A DNA stretch of 64,000 nt from Limnomonas spitsbergensis. Its lineage: Eukaryota > Chlorophyta > Chlorophyceae > Chlamydomonadales. The DNA is taken from NCBI GenBank assembly GCA_037349105.1, contig JAYJMM010000111.1:310001-374000 (forward strand), in the 5' to 3' direction. Of this stretch, positions 11,969 through 22,557 are shown piece after piece. A model generated the notes under the pieces. It was not told the DNA's origin and made no database searches. It worked only from the letters and a program-made list of their open reading frames with translations. Position numbers and translations under genes: made by a program. Numbering within the stretch: position 1 is the first letter of the stretch; every line of letters begins with the position of its first letter.

Positions 11969-12859
11969 ATAGCGATTCCGTCAGAGTGTGTCATCAGAGT
12001 GATGGCAACATGCAGCTTGATTGGAGCCGGGTGCATGATTGGAGCAGTAGTCACCTCTCCCTTAACGACCCGAGTCCCGGTTGCATGCTGGAGCTGGAAG
12101 ATGGACATGGGCGACACCAAGACCTTGTGGCACAGATGACCTATGTATCGCCACCGTTCTTTCCCTGTTGCGTTCACGGCCTTCCAAAAGCAAGCAGCTG
12201 ATATTTGAATTACAGCGCTGGTCTGGCGCTGCTAACACGCTCGGGTCACTGAATTGGGCAAATGATCAAAATTACGCAGTGGTCGATATTAAGCAGAACA
12301 TTGGCACCCTGCCACCAAATGGTGTGTCATACGCTGGGACAGGGCGGCGATGGACGAAGTGCACAAGCTGCGACATTGGGAAGGAGGGAAACGCGACACG
12401 TGGTTGACTGCTGAAAATTGTGGCTTCCAAGGGAGTACTACATGTGAAAACGATGACGACAAGGGCAGTCGCTCGTGGGGTCGCTCCGTCAGTCGCAGTA
12501 TCGCATTGCTCGACCTCACGTGTCGATGAACCCCACGTGCGACACGGTGGTAGTGCTTGATGTACGGCAGCTTTACATGCACACATGTGTCAATCTGCGG
12601 TGCCTGTTGCCTGTCCTTGTCATTGAATCATTGCAGTGCAAGTATCACTCGCTTTCAGCTCGCTGTCCGGAGGAATTATGAGGGGTGGAAGTACTGTTGA
12701 GGCCATGTACTTGAACTGCCGGTAATTGTGTCGGTGGGTTGGGTGGGCTCTGGCCATTCGGTGGCAGGGCTTGAAATTTCCGACTGTGAGAGCTGTGAGG
12801 CATGGGTCCCAGTGTTAATTTAAGCGTGCGCCATACCATGTTCGTTACGCAGCGGGGGC

Positions 12860-12965
12860 CGCCACCTCAGGGTGAATGGGGACAAGAAACTTGACCAGCT
12901 GGCGGCCGGGAGCCCTAGCAGCATGGCTTGCTTGACCAGGCCTTGCCAGCCTTATACCGTAGGCT
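12860..12965. repeat. SINE-like repeat fragment
   Basis: Contains GGCGGCCGG..AGCAGCATGGC and CGTAGGCTGG, matching the middle of the dispersed family. Ends are diverged. Confidence 0.45.
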
Positions 12966-13204
12966 GGAGTACTTCTGAATCACACTTCTGAAGTTCTGAT
13001 ATGTCGCTGAATGACTATACAATTCTGTCCAGGGCCTTGATGGACTTTTTGGAACTGGATTGAATCTTGAATATTGATTGATTGGGCCTTAACTCCTGAA
13101 CCTTGATCAACCCTCTGCCATTGAATGCGGCAGGAGAGTCTGGAATCCTGCTAAGTGACCAAATGCTCACCACGGGCTCCGATATGTCTTTGAATCAGTT
13201 GGGA

Positions 13205-13600
13205 GGCAAGTGAGGTGAGAGGCAGATCTGGGAGATCTTGGATCGCGATTTGAGTTGAGTATCAGGGGTGAGGGGCAGACCTGGGAGATCTTGGATCTGG
13301 ATTTGAGTTGAGTAACAGAGATGAGGGGCAGATCTGAGAGACCTTGGATCGAATTGGAGTTGGGTCACAGAGGTGTGGGGCCGATCTGAGTGATCCTGCA
13401 TCTAAGTTGAGTTGAGTCACAGAGGTGAGGGGGCAGATCCGAGAGATCTTGGATTTGATAGGAGTTGAGTCACAGAGGTGAGGGTCACGAGGCATAAGTC
13501 TTTGAATCTGTGTGGAATCGAGTTACAGAGGTGAGGGGCAGATCTGAGAGATATTTGATTGATTATGAGTTCAGTCACAGAGGTGAGGGACAGGAAGAAT
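13205..13600. repeat. ~58-bp minisatellite, about seven copies
   Basis: Units read GAGGTGAGGGGCAGATCTGAGAGATCTTGGATTTGA.TTGAGTTGAGTCACA with substitutions. The array runs into a 20-base poly-C. Confidence 0.85.
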
Positions 13601-14059
13601 TGCGCCCCCCCCCCCCCCCCCCTCTTTATGCCATGTGGGGTCGGTTACAGGCTGTGGCTGGACTTCAACTTTAAACCCATTGCACACCCCGCCCCCTTTC
13701 TGTCAAATATGTTTACATGCTGGCCCGACACAAACCTGAAACCCTATACCAGGGATTTTTTAATGGTTGATGGTTACGGTACGAGTGAAAACCAAAGTGG
13801 TGAAGTAGGTTAAGTCCCACGGTAACGAAAAGCGTCAAAATCTATGTGGATCAAGAAAAATTCTGCGATTGCGCCGCGTTTTCACCAGAGAATAACTCTT
13901 CTGGTAACCAAACAAGTCATTCCAAAAGGCACTAAAGAAGCCTGCCCTTAAGCTGCCCTTAAGCTGCCCTTTCCCCCTTCTTGCCAGGTCGGGATACATG
14001 CTGGCCTCGCCACTATACACCCTGGAGGAGGAGGTAGCATGACCGACCATAATAGTAGC

Positions 14060-14320
14060 GGGGCCTTCCACAGCAGGAGTGGGACAATCTGTAGGAGCAG
14101 CTGGGCCGTCTACAAAAGTAGCGGAGTTGTCCGCCGCAGCGTTGGGGCCGTCCGCAATAGCAGCTGCTGCCTGGGGGTCATCAGCAGCAGCAGTGAAGTC
14201 ATCAGCTATGGCAGCTCCTGCATTTGGGCCGTCCACAATGGCATTAGGGCCGTCCGCCGCAGCGTTGGGGCCGTCCGCAATAGCATCTGCTGCATGCCCC
14301 GCTGCCGCGCTGCGCCCTCT
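14060..14320. repeat. GCN-rich tandem repeat encoding Ala/Asp/Gly/Pro/Asn on the minus strand
   Basis: Words like GGGCCGTCCGC(A)A and GCAGC recur, giving AIADGPNAAADGPNA-like translations on the minus strand. It could be a low-complexity coding segment of the neighbouring exon candidate or a plain satellite; no domain is seen. Confidence 0.5.
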
Positions 14321-14570
14321 CCCGCCGCAGCATCCAGGACCGCCGCCACTGCGCCTGCCATTGTCTCTTGCAACGACACGATGGTAATTGCCAGCGAGGA
14401 CGGCTGGGCGAGCACTGACAGCGGCGGCCCCGCGCCCACTGATGCCAGAACGCAGAAAGGTACATCTTTGTACGCGAAAACCTCGGACAACGGGGGGCAT
14501 CCTAAGCCATGAGGCGCCGGAGGATCTCTTTCACTGCGCCCAGCGTCACAAATTGTGGCGTCCAGCTTGA
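14290..14570 (-). CDS. Possible coding exon of unknown function
   Basis: One minus-strand frame is open across the block with non-repetitive, protein-like composition (segments DATICDAGRSERDPPAP and EVFAYKDVPFCVLASVG) and runs into the Ala-rich repeat. A second frame over the same bases ends in AVKEILRRLMA and a stop, and could equally be a terminal exon joined to the donor at about 14653 (CTCATCA then GTGAGT). I cannot choose between them and recognise neither. It may belong to the kinase-like gene just upstream. Confidence 0.3.
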
Positions 14571-14581
14571 AGCTTTCAGGC

Positions 14582-14645
14582 GAATGGGCCGCTGGCCAGC
14601 GGCTGGAGTGTAGCTGATATGTAGCTGAGACACGGAAAAAGACTC
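14582..14645 (-). repeat. SINE-like repeat fragment (A-rich end)
   Basis: GGCCAGCGGCTGGAGTGTAGCTGATATGTAGCTGAGACAC followed by AAAAAG matches the terminal part of the family in reverse orientation. Confidence 0.65.
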
Positions 14646-15264
14646 ACTGATGAGGCGCTCCCTCCTGGTGATCGAGCAGGGAGGACATGAGCCACGGGGC
14701 CCTTCAACATCGTCTGCACGGCAATTCAGACAGCCCGGATGCTCGCTCACAAGGGATGCACGCTGCTACCTGTGCGCAGTGCTTGCACCTCAGCCCTCTT
14801 TCTGCAGCTTTATACAAGGTCAGGCATTGGGTGGACGCTCGAAGGACAATCATAAAAGTAAACAAACAAAATGATTGCTTACAGCAAGCCTTTGGTTGAG
14901 GAGTAGAGGAGCTCCTAAGCATTGATTCTTTTTGTTTCTGCCCAACTGCATGGTAAACATCACAGAAGGGAATACGGCTGCTGCCGCTGTTGGTGAGGGT
15001 TCTGCTGCGGCCTCTGCTGCGACCACCACATATTTAGTTAGTTCGTTTGGGAGAGGTGTGGCTGGAAAGGCTGCAGCACTTAAGGGTGACGTGACTGTGC
15101 TGCATGTCACTCGGCTGTGGTTATGTGATAGAGTAATGAGAGTGTCATCTTTCAGATATCCAGGATTTCCCGATAGCTTACTCGCCCTTTGTTTTATATA
15201 GCCGCTAGGGGGGGGGCTGATCTGTTTCTTGCCAGTGTTTATTTTGGGTTGCTTGATTGCTACA

Positions 15265-15495
15265 TCATGGCATACGGCCAAGTGTGGGGCAGGTGCTTCA
15301 AACGCTTCTGTTCGGGCAGTGTCCAAGCCTACGGCATGCGGCCGGGGGCCCAAACATGAAACAACAGTGCTTGTTGCACCTGCCCCCACCGGCCTAAGGT
15401 GTGTCAAGGTCTGTTCCCAGTCAGCCCAGTCTTTGCAGACCAGCGGCGCACCAAAAGGGGTGTGGTGCATACTCATAGATACCGCTGTCTTACAC
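15265..15495 (-). CDS. Possible protein-kinase N-lobe exon
   Basis: A 273-codon minus-strand frame (15671-14850) contains at about 15495-15265 a kinase-like N-lobe. The segment DWADWEQTLTHLRPVGAG leads into a glycine-rich loop GAGATSTVVSC (GxGxxSxV type), then a variable insert, then CHDVAIK, which fits the VAIK lysine of subdomain II. Downstream of AIK the frame stays open but becomes low in information, and no HRD or DFG motif was found nearby. This is either one exon of a split kinase gene or a fragment. The start is uncertain; an ATG pair lies at about 15484-15478. Confidence 0.4.
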
Positions 15496-15724
15496 TGAAG
15501 GGTGCGGACTGGCAGGGTTCGAGGACACCTCGCGCTAGCCCCAGCTTGGATATTTTGTGTGGATTTTTGGTGTGGACTGGACAAAGTCAGAGACTGGCCG
15601 CCCTGTAACCGCTGTACCCCGAGGTGCATGATAAAGATGATAAAGACAGCCTGGGCCATGTCTGATTCCACGGCTTATACATGGCGTGTGGCAATTGGCC
15701 AAGTGTTGTGTGGCAAATATGTCA

Positions 15725-15785
15725 ATGACGTTACACCTATGGGCCATGCTGAGATGGCTCGGTCGCGTGGGAGATGAACAGTTTG
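15725..15785 (-). mobile_element. LINE 3'-end fragment
   Basis: GTCAATGACGTTACACCTATGGGCCATGCTGAG..GGCTCGGTCGCGTGGG is the reverse complement of the LINE terminus seen at 42970-43025. Confidence 0.6.
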
Positions 15786-17056
15786 TGAGTGGCAAATATG
15801 AATCATATGGACTCTTGTGATGTCACTTTCCAATGCCCGCCAATGGTTTTTTGTTCTTTCTCTTGTTCACTCTCTCTGAGTCTCTCAACTTTGCACTTTT
15901 GCACAAGTATCCATGTATCCTTATCTTAATCATTACGGTATCTGTTATCTGAGGCATTCCCAAGACAATCGGAAATTCCTATATTATCTAGTATTAGTTC
16001 CAACTCACTCGCATTTCACTGATATTTGACGTCCTTATCAGAGCTTCTCCATCTATTTCGACAAAGATACGTCATGATTTGACCAAGAAAGAGGGGGGGG
16101 GGGACGGAGGGGCAGTCTAAGTGAAACGTTTGCCCCTCATTATCATCCATAGGTGTTTAGCTTGATGAGAGCTTTCTCGATCTGAAACGGTATTGAAAAT
16201 CTTCTTGGCCCAAGGGGGGGTGCGTGGGGGGCGGGGTCAAAGTGGATGAGGGGGTAGGCTGGGGCGGGATCTCCCCAAAACAAAAAATCTAGGGGCGGAA
16301 TCACAACTGTTTTAGTTGTTTGAAGGTATAAGAGAGTATAGCTACGATGCATACAAGACGAAGGTCAGTCGCGGTACCATGGTAGCTCGCCTCGTATCAC
16401 GGTAGGGAAAAAGCGACCATGGTATAGCTTACTAGGGCACTAGGCCATGGTAGCCCATGGTAAAGCTTACTAGGCTGCCTGGTTACCATGGTTACTACGA
16501 TGGCTCCCCCCAGGCCGTCTCATAATATACGCGGCTGCATTTTCCATGTCAAATCATTAATATTATACAATATGGCATGCAGCCATGCACTAACATCATA
16601 CCCCCTCGGCAAGCCATATTGGCATGGCATAGCCAGGGGCAATAGAAGCAGCTCTGCAAACACAAGAATTGCCCATTTGGAGGAGGCAGCCCACTTTCAC
16701 GTGCAAATCCGGTAGCGTGCCATAACGGTCGAAGGCACCGACATTTCCTCGTGCACCTGGCCGGCCGGTCGAGTGGGATAGCTAGTGGGGGCGTCCCCGA
16801 TCTTGTCCGCATAGGTATGGATCAGCGCGACTGCGAAGTAGACAGGTAGCATTCAGAAACACTAAAACCCAATGAATGAGGTCGAAGAACGCACGAGGGG
16901 GCGGGTCTCCTCGATTTACCAGAGGGTCCACACTTTTCCTCCTCCTTGGTTTTAGAGGGCCTCCTCGGCGCCTGGGTGGACCTGTCTGGACAGACGCGAC
17001 ATTCTTAGGTAGGGATTTAACGATCAACTGTCGATCATCAGGCTTCTGCGTGCGCC

Positions 17057-20000
17057 ATGGCGAAACCATCGGGCGAAGCTCAGCGTCAGCTTGTCAGCAC
17101 GATAAAGCTGGTAATTTCTGCTGCCGCAGCCAAGCCCTCGCCACCTGTAGGGCCGGCGCTAGGCCAGGCCGGATTGAACATCATGTCATTTTGCAAGGAT
17201 TTCAATGCCAAGACGGCAGGCTACAAGGAAGGAATTCCATTGAGAGTATTTGTGAGAGTTTACAACGACAAGACCTACGACTGGCTGCTTAAGACGCCAC
17301 CATCCTCCTGGCTCATCAAGTGAGGACACATCCCATTACATGGGCCCACGTATGCATTGCATGCATGCTCTAGTGCATGCCTCCTGGCTCACCTAGTGAG
17401 GACACACAGCGCACTGCACGCCCACCATGCATGCCCGCGTGCATGCCTCCTGCCTCACCTAGTGAGGACACAGTGCACTGCATGGTGTACCTATGCATTG
17501 CATGAATGCTCGTATACATGCCTCCTGCCTCATCAAGTGAGGATAGGGCGCACTGCATGGCGCTCTCTTTCATTGCATGAACGCACACATGCATGTCTCC
17601 TGGCTCATCAAGTGAGGACACAGTGTACTGCATGGTGCACCCGTGCATGGCATGCACACCCACCGGTGTTTATTTTGTATCGCTTTAGCTTCCGTTCAGC
17701 TACATCATAGCCTACAACAGGAGGGGCCTGACGCATGCATTAGCACCATGTTACATTTCATGCTCCCGGCGCTGGCCGACATATTCCAGATTTTCTCGTA
17801 GTTTTGCAGCCTGTTCACACCCTATCAGTATTACACTCTGGGGCATGTCAATGCAAATTTCTGCCCGACAACTAGGTGTGCATCACTGTTTCTGTAGCGT
17901 TCTTAAGCTACAATTATGTTATATTTTGGCCCATGGCTGGGAGGGCCAGGTGCCGCGAGCCTGCTGCTTAGGCCATCAGCTGTAGGTCGGACAGGATTTT
18001 GTCCCAGTTGGCCCAGTTATGGCCAATGGGCAGCACCCTGAGAGGGGTCTGCTGGGCACTCCAGATGAACACTGCCATTAACACAGATTTATTGTTTCTT
18101 TCTTTGTGACTCAGCTACATGTCAGCTACACTCAGGCCGCTGGCCGGAGGCCCCACTTCTGGCCAGCCTCGCTGCTCTGGCCACCAGCCGTAGGCTGGCC
18201 CAGGTTTGGTCTTAATTGGGCCTTTTGTGGCCGCGTGGCAGCCCTTCGAAGGTGGACCTGTTGCCAAAAAAAGAAACATTGCACAGAATACCGTGACACA
18301 AATCGATCCATCAGTGCTCCTGTTCCTCAATCCGCTTTGATTTGCAGGAAGGCTGCTGGACTCGAGCGGGCTGCAGACCGGCCTGGACATGAAGTCATCG
18401 GCTCAATATCTTTGAAACATGTGAGGATGCAAAAGCAACGGTCAGGATTCATTGACAGGATTAGGTTTCTGGGTCTGGTTTTCAGGGCCTATACATGCGG
18501 TCATCGACTAAAATACGGTACTAGATAGTAGATACCAGTTATTTGTTCAAGGCGTGGTAAAACAGCGGTTTTCGGGGTCGGATCGGCGTGGTAAAATCTG
18601 AGATTTTGGCGTGGCAGAACCCCTCAGTACAAAAGGCTTATTTCAGCTCACGCACTGTCGATAGCAGTCAAATGGCGGAGAATGCAAAGGAAGGCGAAAG
18701 CGATGGTTCTCGGAGATGCAAGAAAGGCCAGGGAACGAACAAATTAGGACAGTTGCTTTCAGGGGTGGAATGCGGCGTGCCTGGCTCGAAAACAAAGGAT
18801 TCAACGAGAGCCTGAATAAGTACATGTGTCACTGCAGCCTCTGTCATGTGGAAATAGGCAAACACGAGTGTCAGATTGATGACCCTGAAAATATACTCAA
18901 GCACACAAACAGCATTTCAGCTTTCTAGGCCAGGGAGGAGGACAGACTGCGCATGATAGTATCTTTGTAGCAGAACTCAGTTGTCCTCATAGTAAATTCT
19001 GTTGAATGAGGTCTCTTTGTATCAAAACTCCGTCTTCCTGTCATTCTGAATAGTGGACAATTACAAAGAAATAATTGCTACTCAAATGTCGTACTGTTTC
19101 TGAGCTTCAGGGGCTTCGCCCCCCTAACCCCCCTGGTGGGGATGACCCCCGGACCCCCCAAGCAGGGGGGCAATTTCCCCGGGCACCCCCCTTGTGCGGC
19201 TTCGCCGCGCATTGGAGTGTGAAAACACCCCTTAGGATTGGGCTAAATATCATGGAGTGGTAAATTAGAGTTAAGCCAATTCCCTAAAAAATTCAAGGTA
19301 GATACCCCTAAAGAAAGTAAGGTCCAGGGGCCTGTGGAGGCTTTCAAAAATGATCAAACCCTGCGAAACTCTCTCGTTTTCTTTTGGATTGTGCTCAACA
19401 GGTGTCATTATGAGCTCTGCATGGGTACATGTAGATGCAAGAGGCTATCAGATTGCCTTGTGGGGGAGAAGGTCCCAAGATCTGATGATCTGATGATCTG
19501 AAGATCCCTGAATGTGCTTGTGAGAGCCTGCCTCTTGCAGGTGTGAACTCTGCTGCAGGCAACTGCCAGCCCGGCATCCTCTTGGCTGGAAATCCAGATA
19601 TATGTTTCTTTTTGGTCTGCCTTGTCTACCTCTAAACCTTGATCGTACCTGGCCTAGGCATGATTAATATATGGCACCGCAGATGTGCTTTGCCTCTCTT
19701 CATGAATTTCATGATGAACTCTGTCTAGGGGCGAGGGATACATTCATACAAATAATGCAAATTGCGGTACTGATCATTGACGCCATCCTTCAGTCGTCAA
19801 TCGAGTTATTTTGTTGTATTTTCTCCGAGGGCATCATGACACGTTCTTCACATCCGTGACTGGCGCAGTCCTTCATTCCGCCACTCTTTTTCGGCAAGTC
19901 CACTCTCAACCCTGAAATATCATTACGTCTAAAGCATTCGCTTTCTTCATCTCACTCTTCTTAAAACCGTTAGCAAATATTCATTCGGACTGTACGGAAG

Positions 20001-20497
20001 GCAATTTAAATATATGTAAATCCTGGGTCCACTCTTAAGTTGTTTGCACCTCGGTACAAAATATTACGATCAGGGCACATTTTCCGTGTGTTGCCTCGGT
20101 CACACTTTGTGACCTTGCCCAGTTCCACATCATGCGCCCTGGGGCTCCCTCTTAAACTGACCAGGGTTCATGTAAGTGTGTGACAGACCACCGAAGGGGA
20201 TCCACCGGGTGGCTGCTGTGCGGCCAACGGGGAACAAAACCTGAACCGGCCTATGGTCAGTGGCCCAAGTAGCAGGTCTTCCTGAACTAGCCCCTTGGAC
20301 ATGATGTAGCAGAATTGTAGATGAACCCTAGACCTGATGTTTGATCGCACCTTGCTACGCAGATCTACGAGATAGCGAAGCTCAAGCGCCGAGACATCCC
20401 GAATATCGCTCTCGAGGCCATTTGCAAGAACCTGCTCTCGGCCAGCCAGAGTATGGGCATCAAGGTGGTGGCGCGACCAGGAGATCCTTGGCAATGA
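17057..20497 (+). CDS. Mitochondrial-type 50S ribosomal protein L11, three exons
   Basis: L11 binds the GTPase-associated region of large-subunit rRNA together with the L10 stalk base. Exons are 17057-17319, 18348-18420 and 20363-20497, all with GT donors and AG acceptors and phases that join exactly, giving 156 residues. The N-terminal domain has PPVGPALGQAGLNIMSFCKDFN; the middle has the RPGHEV..SISLKH segment; the C-terminal domain has YEIAKLKRRD and LEAICKNLLSASQSMGIKVV. The KHIYEIAK wording and total length match the mitochondrial L11 group rather than plastid or cytosolic forms; that is a family judgement. No clear presequence is seen, as is usual for this protein. ATG 17057 is the only reasonable start. 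A TGTAA signal lies near 21206. Intron 1 holds junction copies and a SINE-like repeat; intron 2 a GC-rich palindromic element. Confidence 0.93.
17370..17665 (+). repeat. Four tandem copies of the L11 exon-1 donor junction
   Basis: The end of exon 1 (CCTCCTGGCTCATCAA then GTGAGGACA) recurs near 17380, 17447, 17518 and 17597 as CCTCCTG.CTCA.C.AGTGAGGA, each followed by GCACTGCATG words. The unit is about 67-79 bp, starting within 60 bp of the true donor. Confidence 0.88.
18106..18250 (+). repeat. SINE-like dispersed repeat, near full-length copy
   Basis: GTGACTCAGCTACATGTCAG..TACACTC..GCTGGCCGGAGGCCCC..GCTGCTCTGGCCACCAGCCGTAGGCTGGCCCAGGTTTGGTC..TTGGGCC..GGCCGCGTGGCAGC is one of the best copies of the family. 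It lies in L11 intron 1; a partial second copy is at about 17935-18030. Confidence 0.8.
19105..19205. repeat. GC-rich palindromic cluster (CTTCGCC hairpins)
   Basis: GGGGCTTCGCCCCCC, ACCCCCCTGG, GACCCCCGGACCCCCC and GGCTTCGCCGCGCA form nested G/C hairpins in an otherwise AT-moderate intron. The style resembles the palindromic repeats of some chlorophyte organelle genomes. Confidence 0.7.
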
Positions 20498-20524
20498 AAG
20501 GATAATAAAGCTATATTAGGTCGC

Positions 20525-20845
20525 CACATCAGCGGGGTAAGGGCATGGTTTGGTCACCAAAGCAACGGAAGACGCACGAGGTGTTTCACAAGAGCAGCGG
20601 AGAATGGGCATGGTGTCTTCACCACCACAATGGATTATGCTTCTCCGGCAAGTCCGGCAAGTCCGACGAGCATGGTATAGACCACAGCCACAGAGGATGT
20701 GCATGGTCTGTTCACGACTGCAAGAGGGTATGGGCTTGATATGCAAGCCACAGCAAAAGAGGGCGCGCATGGTATGCTAGCCAGAGCAACAGAGGGCGTG
20801 CATGGTATGTTCATGACAGCTACAGGGTATAGGCATGCCCTGCTC
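20525..20845. repeat. Degenerate ~45-bp tandem repeat
   Basis: About seven or eight imperfect units built around GGGCATGGT..TCACCA/GCCA..AGCAACAGAGG run through this stretch just downstream of the L11 stop. Confidence 0.65.
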
Positions 20846-22557
20846 CATAAATAGTAAGGTGCCCTGGCCATAATTAACTGACATGACCTGTCATTTAATT
20901 TGATTACAATTTGGAATTGGGATACATAAAGAGAGGAGACGCTCCTGACTTCCAGTGGCAGAGCGCTTGACTCAGCACGTAGCAGGAGTTTTGGAAGTCT
21001 CGGCAGGGTTGTCGGCATACGTTGGCAAAGTGCTCGGCCATTTCCATGCAGGACTGGTGGCTAGGCTGTTGATGTTGATAGGCATACAGCCGGGCTTTTC
21101 TTAAAGCTCTAGTCGTAGACTCAAGGTGGGCTTTGAAGGGCTTTTGACTTCACTTGCCAGGATTCCCCAGGATGCACTGAGCCAACTTGCCTCAAATACA
21201 TGCATGTAAAGCGTGGTTCTGTTCCTGTCTACCCTCCTCTCGCCTTAAGTTTCTTTTCCTCCTGACCACACAGTCGGGCGCCCATGCGGCCAAGCTTTTT
21301 CAGCATGGCTCCGAGGTGTAATGTCATTGACATTAAAAAAATGTGTTTACACTCATGTAACGTGTATTGCACTCTTCGTTGGACTTCGGGCCCCCCCCAT
21401 TAATTAAAATTACCGAGCGGGTTTAAATCCAACGCACTCGCGCACGCGTCGATAATAATTAATAAAAAAATCTTCGCACAACGAACTTGCCTTACCAGTG
21501 GGATGGCCCGCTTGCCACCTTTTTTTCTTCATTTCTTTCCAGACCGCCAAATTGGCACGCATCCCCAATTTTTTAGGAACTTGAACGTGCAAGCAGTCCG
21601 TGCGGCCTATTTAATTATGAATTAAAGGGCAACCAGAAAGCGATAACGGCATGCTAATTAAGCTACACCTCTGGGCCATGCTAAAAATAGGTTCGGCCGA
21701 AGGTGACGTCTCCTTGTTTGCTAGAAAGCATGAGAGAAACAAAAACAAACTGTAACATATATTTCACACTTTCACTTGTGCTTAAAACGCAGAATATGAT
21801 GACTTGATTGTTTTCGCTAGCGAAGGACAGTCTGTTTTCGGCGTGCCCCGGTCAAGTTTTTGCTTTTGCTCATCTACTACACCGTGAATGAGTCGCTATT
21901 GAAGCCCTGGTGTTCCTTTGCCCAATCATGGTTACGAACATCGTCAGTACAGCTTTTCCTCAGCCGTACAGACTACCATACCATACAGGGAGGTATTACA
22001 GGGTTTGGACGAAGTGAAGTTTTACATTCCAACGGAGCATCACATTTTATGAATGCATGGGACATGTGCCCGTAAAACGGTACAAACACTAAATACTCTG
22101 GGATAGTAATCGAACACCAGCAAACGAAGACAAGCAAAAGGAGGGTTAGCTACACTGGAAATGGCGGGGCCTATTGGTAGATGCCTAGAAGTGAGGCATC
22201 GTAGCTGGCCGCCATGCTGATGCAAATGTGTGAACGCCAAACGATTTTTGCAGTAAGGCTTTGCCAATTATCAATTCAACACACATAGGATCTAGAGACT
22301 GTGTTCCAAAGTATCAAAGTACAGTACATCAGTTGGAGGCTCTCACATCGAAGTACAAGCACTACCAACTGTTCTAGCATGGCCATGACGTGTAAGGTCA
22401 GAGACAGACAGTCCCAACAGTTCAAATGCTTGTGCCAGTGTATGAACTCCTTGCGGCGCTTTATCAGACTGCTATTTCCAGGGGAATACAATCCGGCTCA
22501 ACCTGCGCCATATCGTGCCGTGTCGTATTTTCTTTCCCAATCCAACCACCATTTGAG
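20846..22557. other. Intergenic stretch between convergent L11 and secreted-protein genes
   Basis: No coding exon is supported. It holds a LINE 3' end (21235-21335, plus), a second in reverse (about 21655-21710) and AT-rich sequence. TTACA words at about 21988 and 22020 (TGTAA on the minus strand) could serve as the 3' end of the minus-strand gene. Confidence 0.5.
21235..21335 (+). mobile_element. LINE 3'-UTR fragment
   Basis: Pyrimidine-rich TTTCTTTTCCTCCTGACCA..AGTCGGGCGCCCATGCGGCCAAGC..CAGCATGGC..GAGGTGTAATGTCATTGAC matches the end of the longer copies at 40955-41135 and 42600-43025. Confidence 0.7.

Larger units (their letters stand above)
11969..17056. other. Repeat-rich interval between the phosphatase and L11
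   Basis: Apart from the tentative kinase-like and 14.3-kb exons listed separately, I see no coding evidence. The stretch holds a SINE-like fragment (12860-12965), a ~58-bp minisatellite (13205-13600) ending in a 20-base C-run (13604-13623), a GCN-type repeat (14060-14320), a LINE 3' end (15725-15785) and an AT/GC patchwork at 15800-17000. Short inverted CCATGGTA-type words cluster at 16375-16500. Upstream exons of the phosphatase could lie near 12.0-12.6 kb but were not resolved. Confidence 0.5.

Noticed and set aside
13604..13623. Poly-C run as a telomere-like or structural signal
   Set aside because: Homopolymer with no repeat unit; similar runs occur at 35353 and 43884 and may be partly assembly artefacts.
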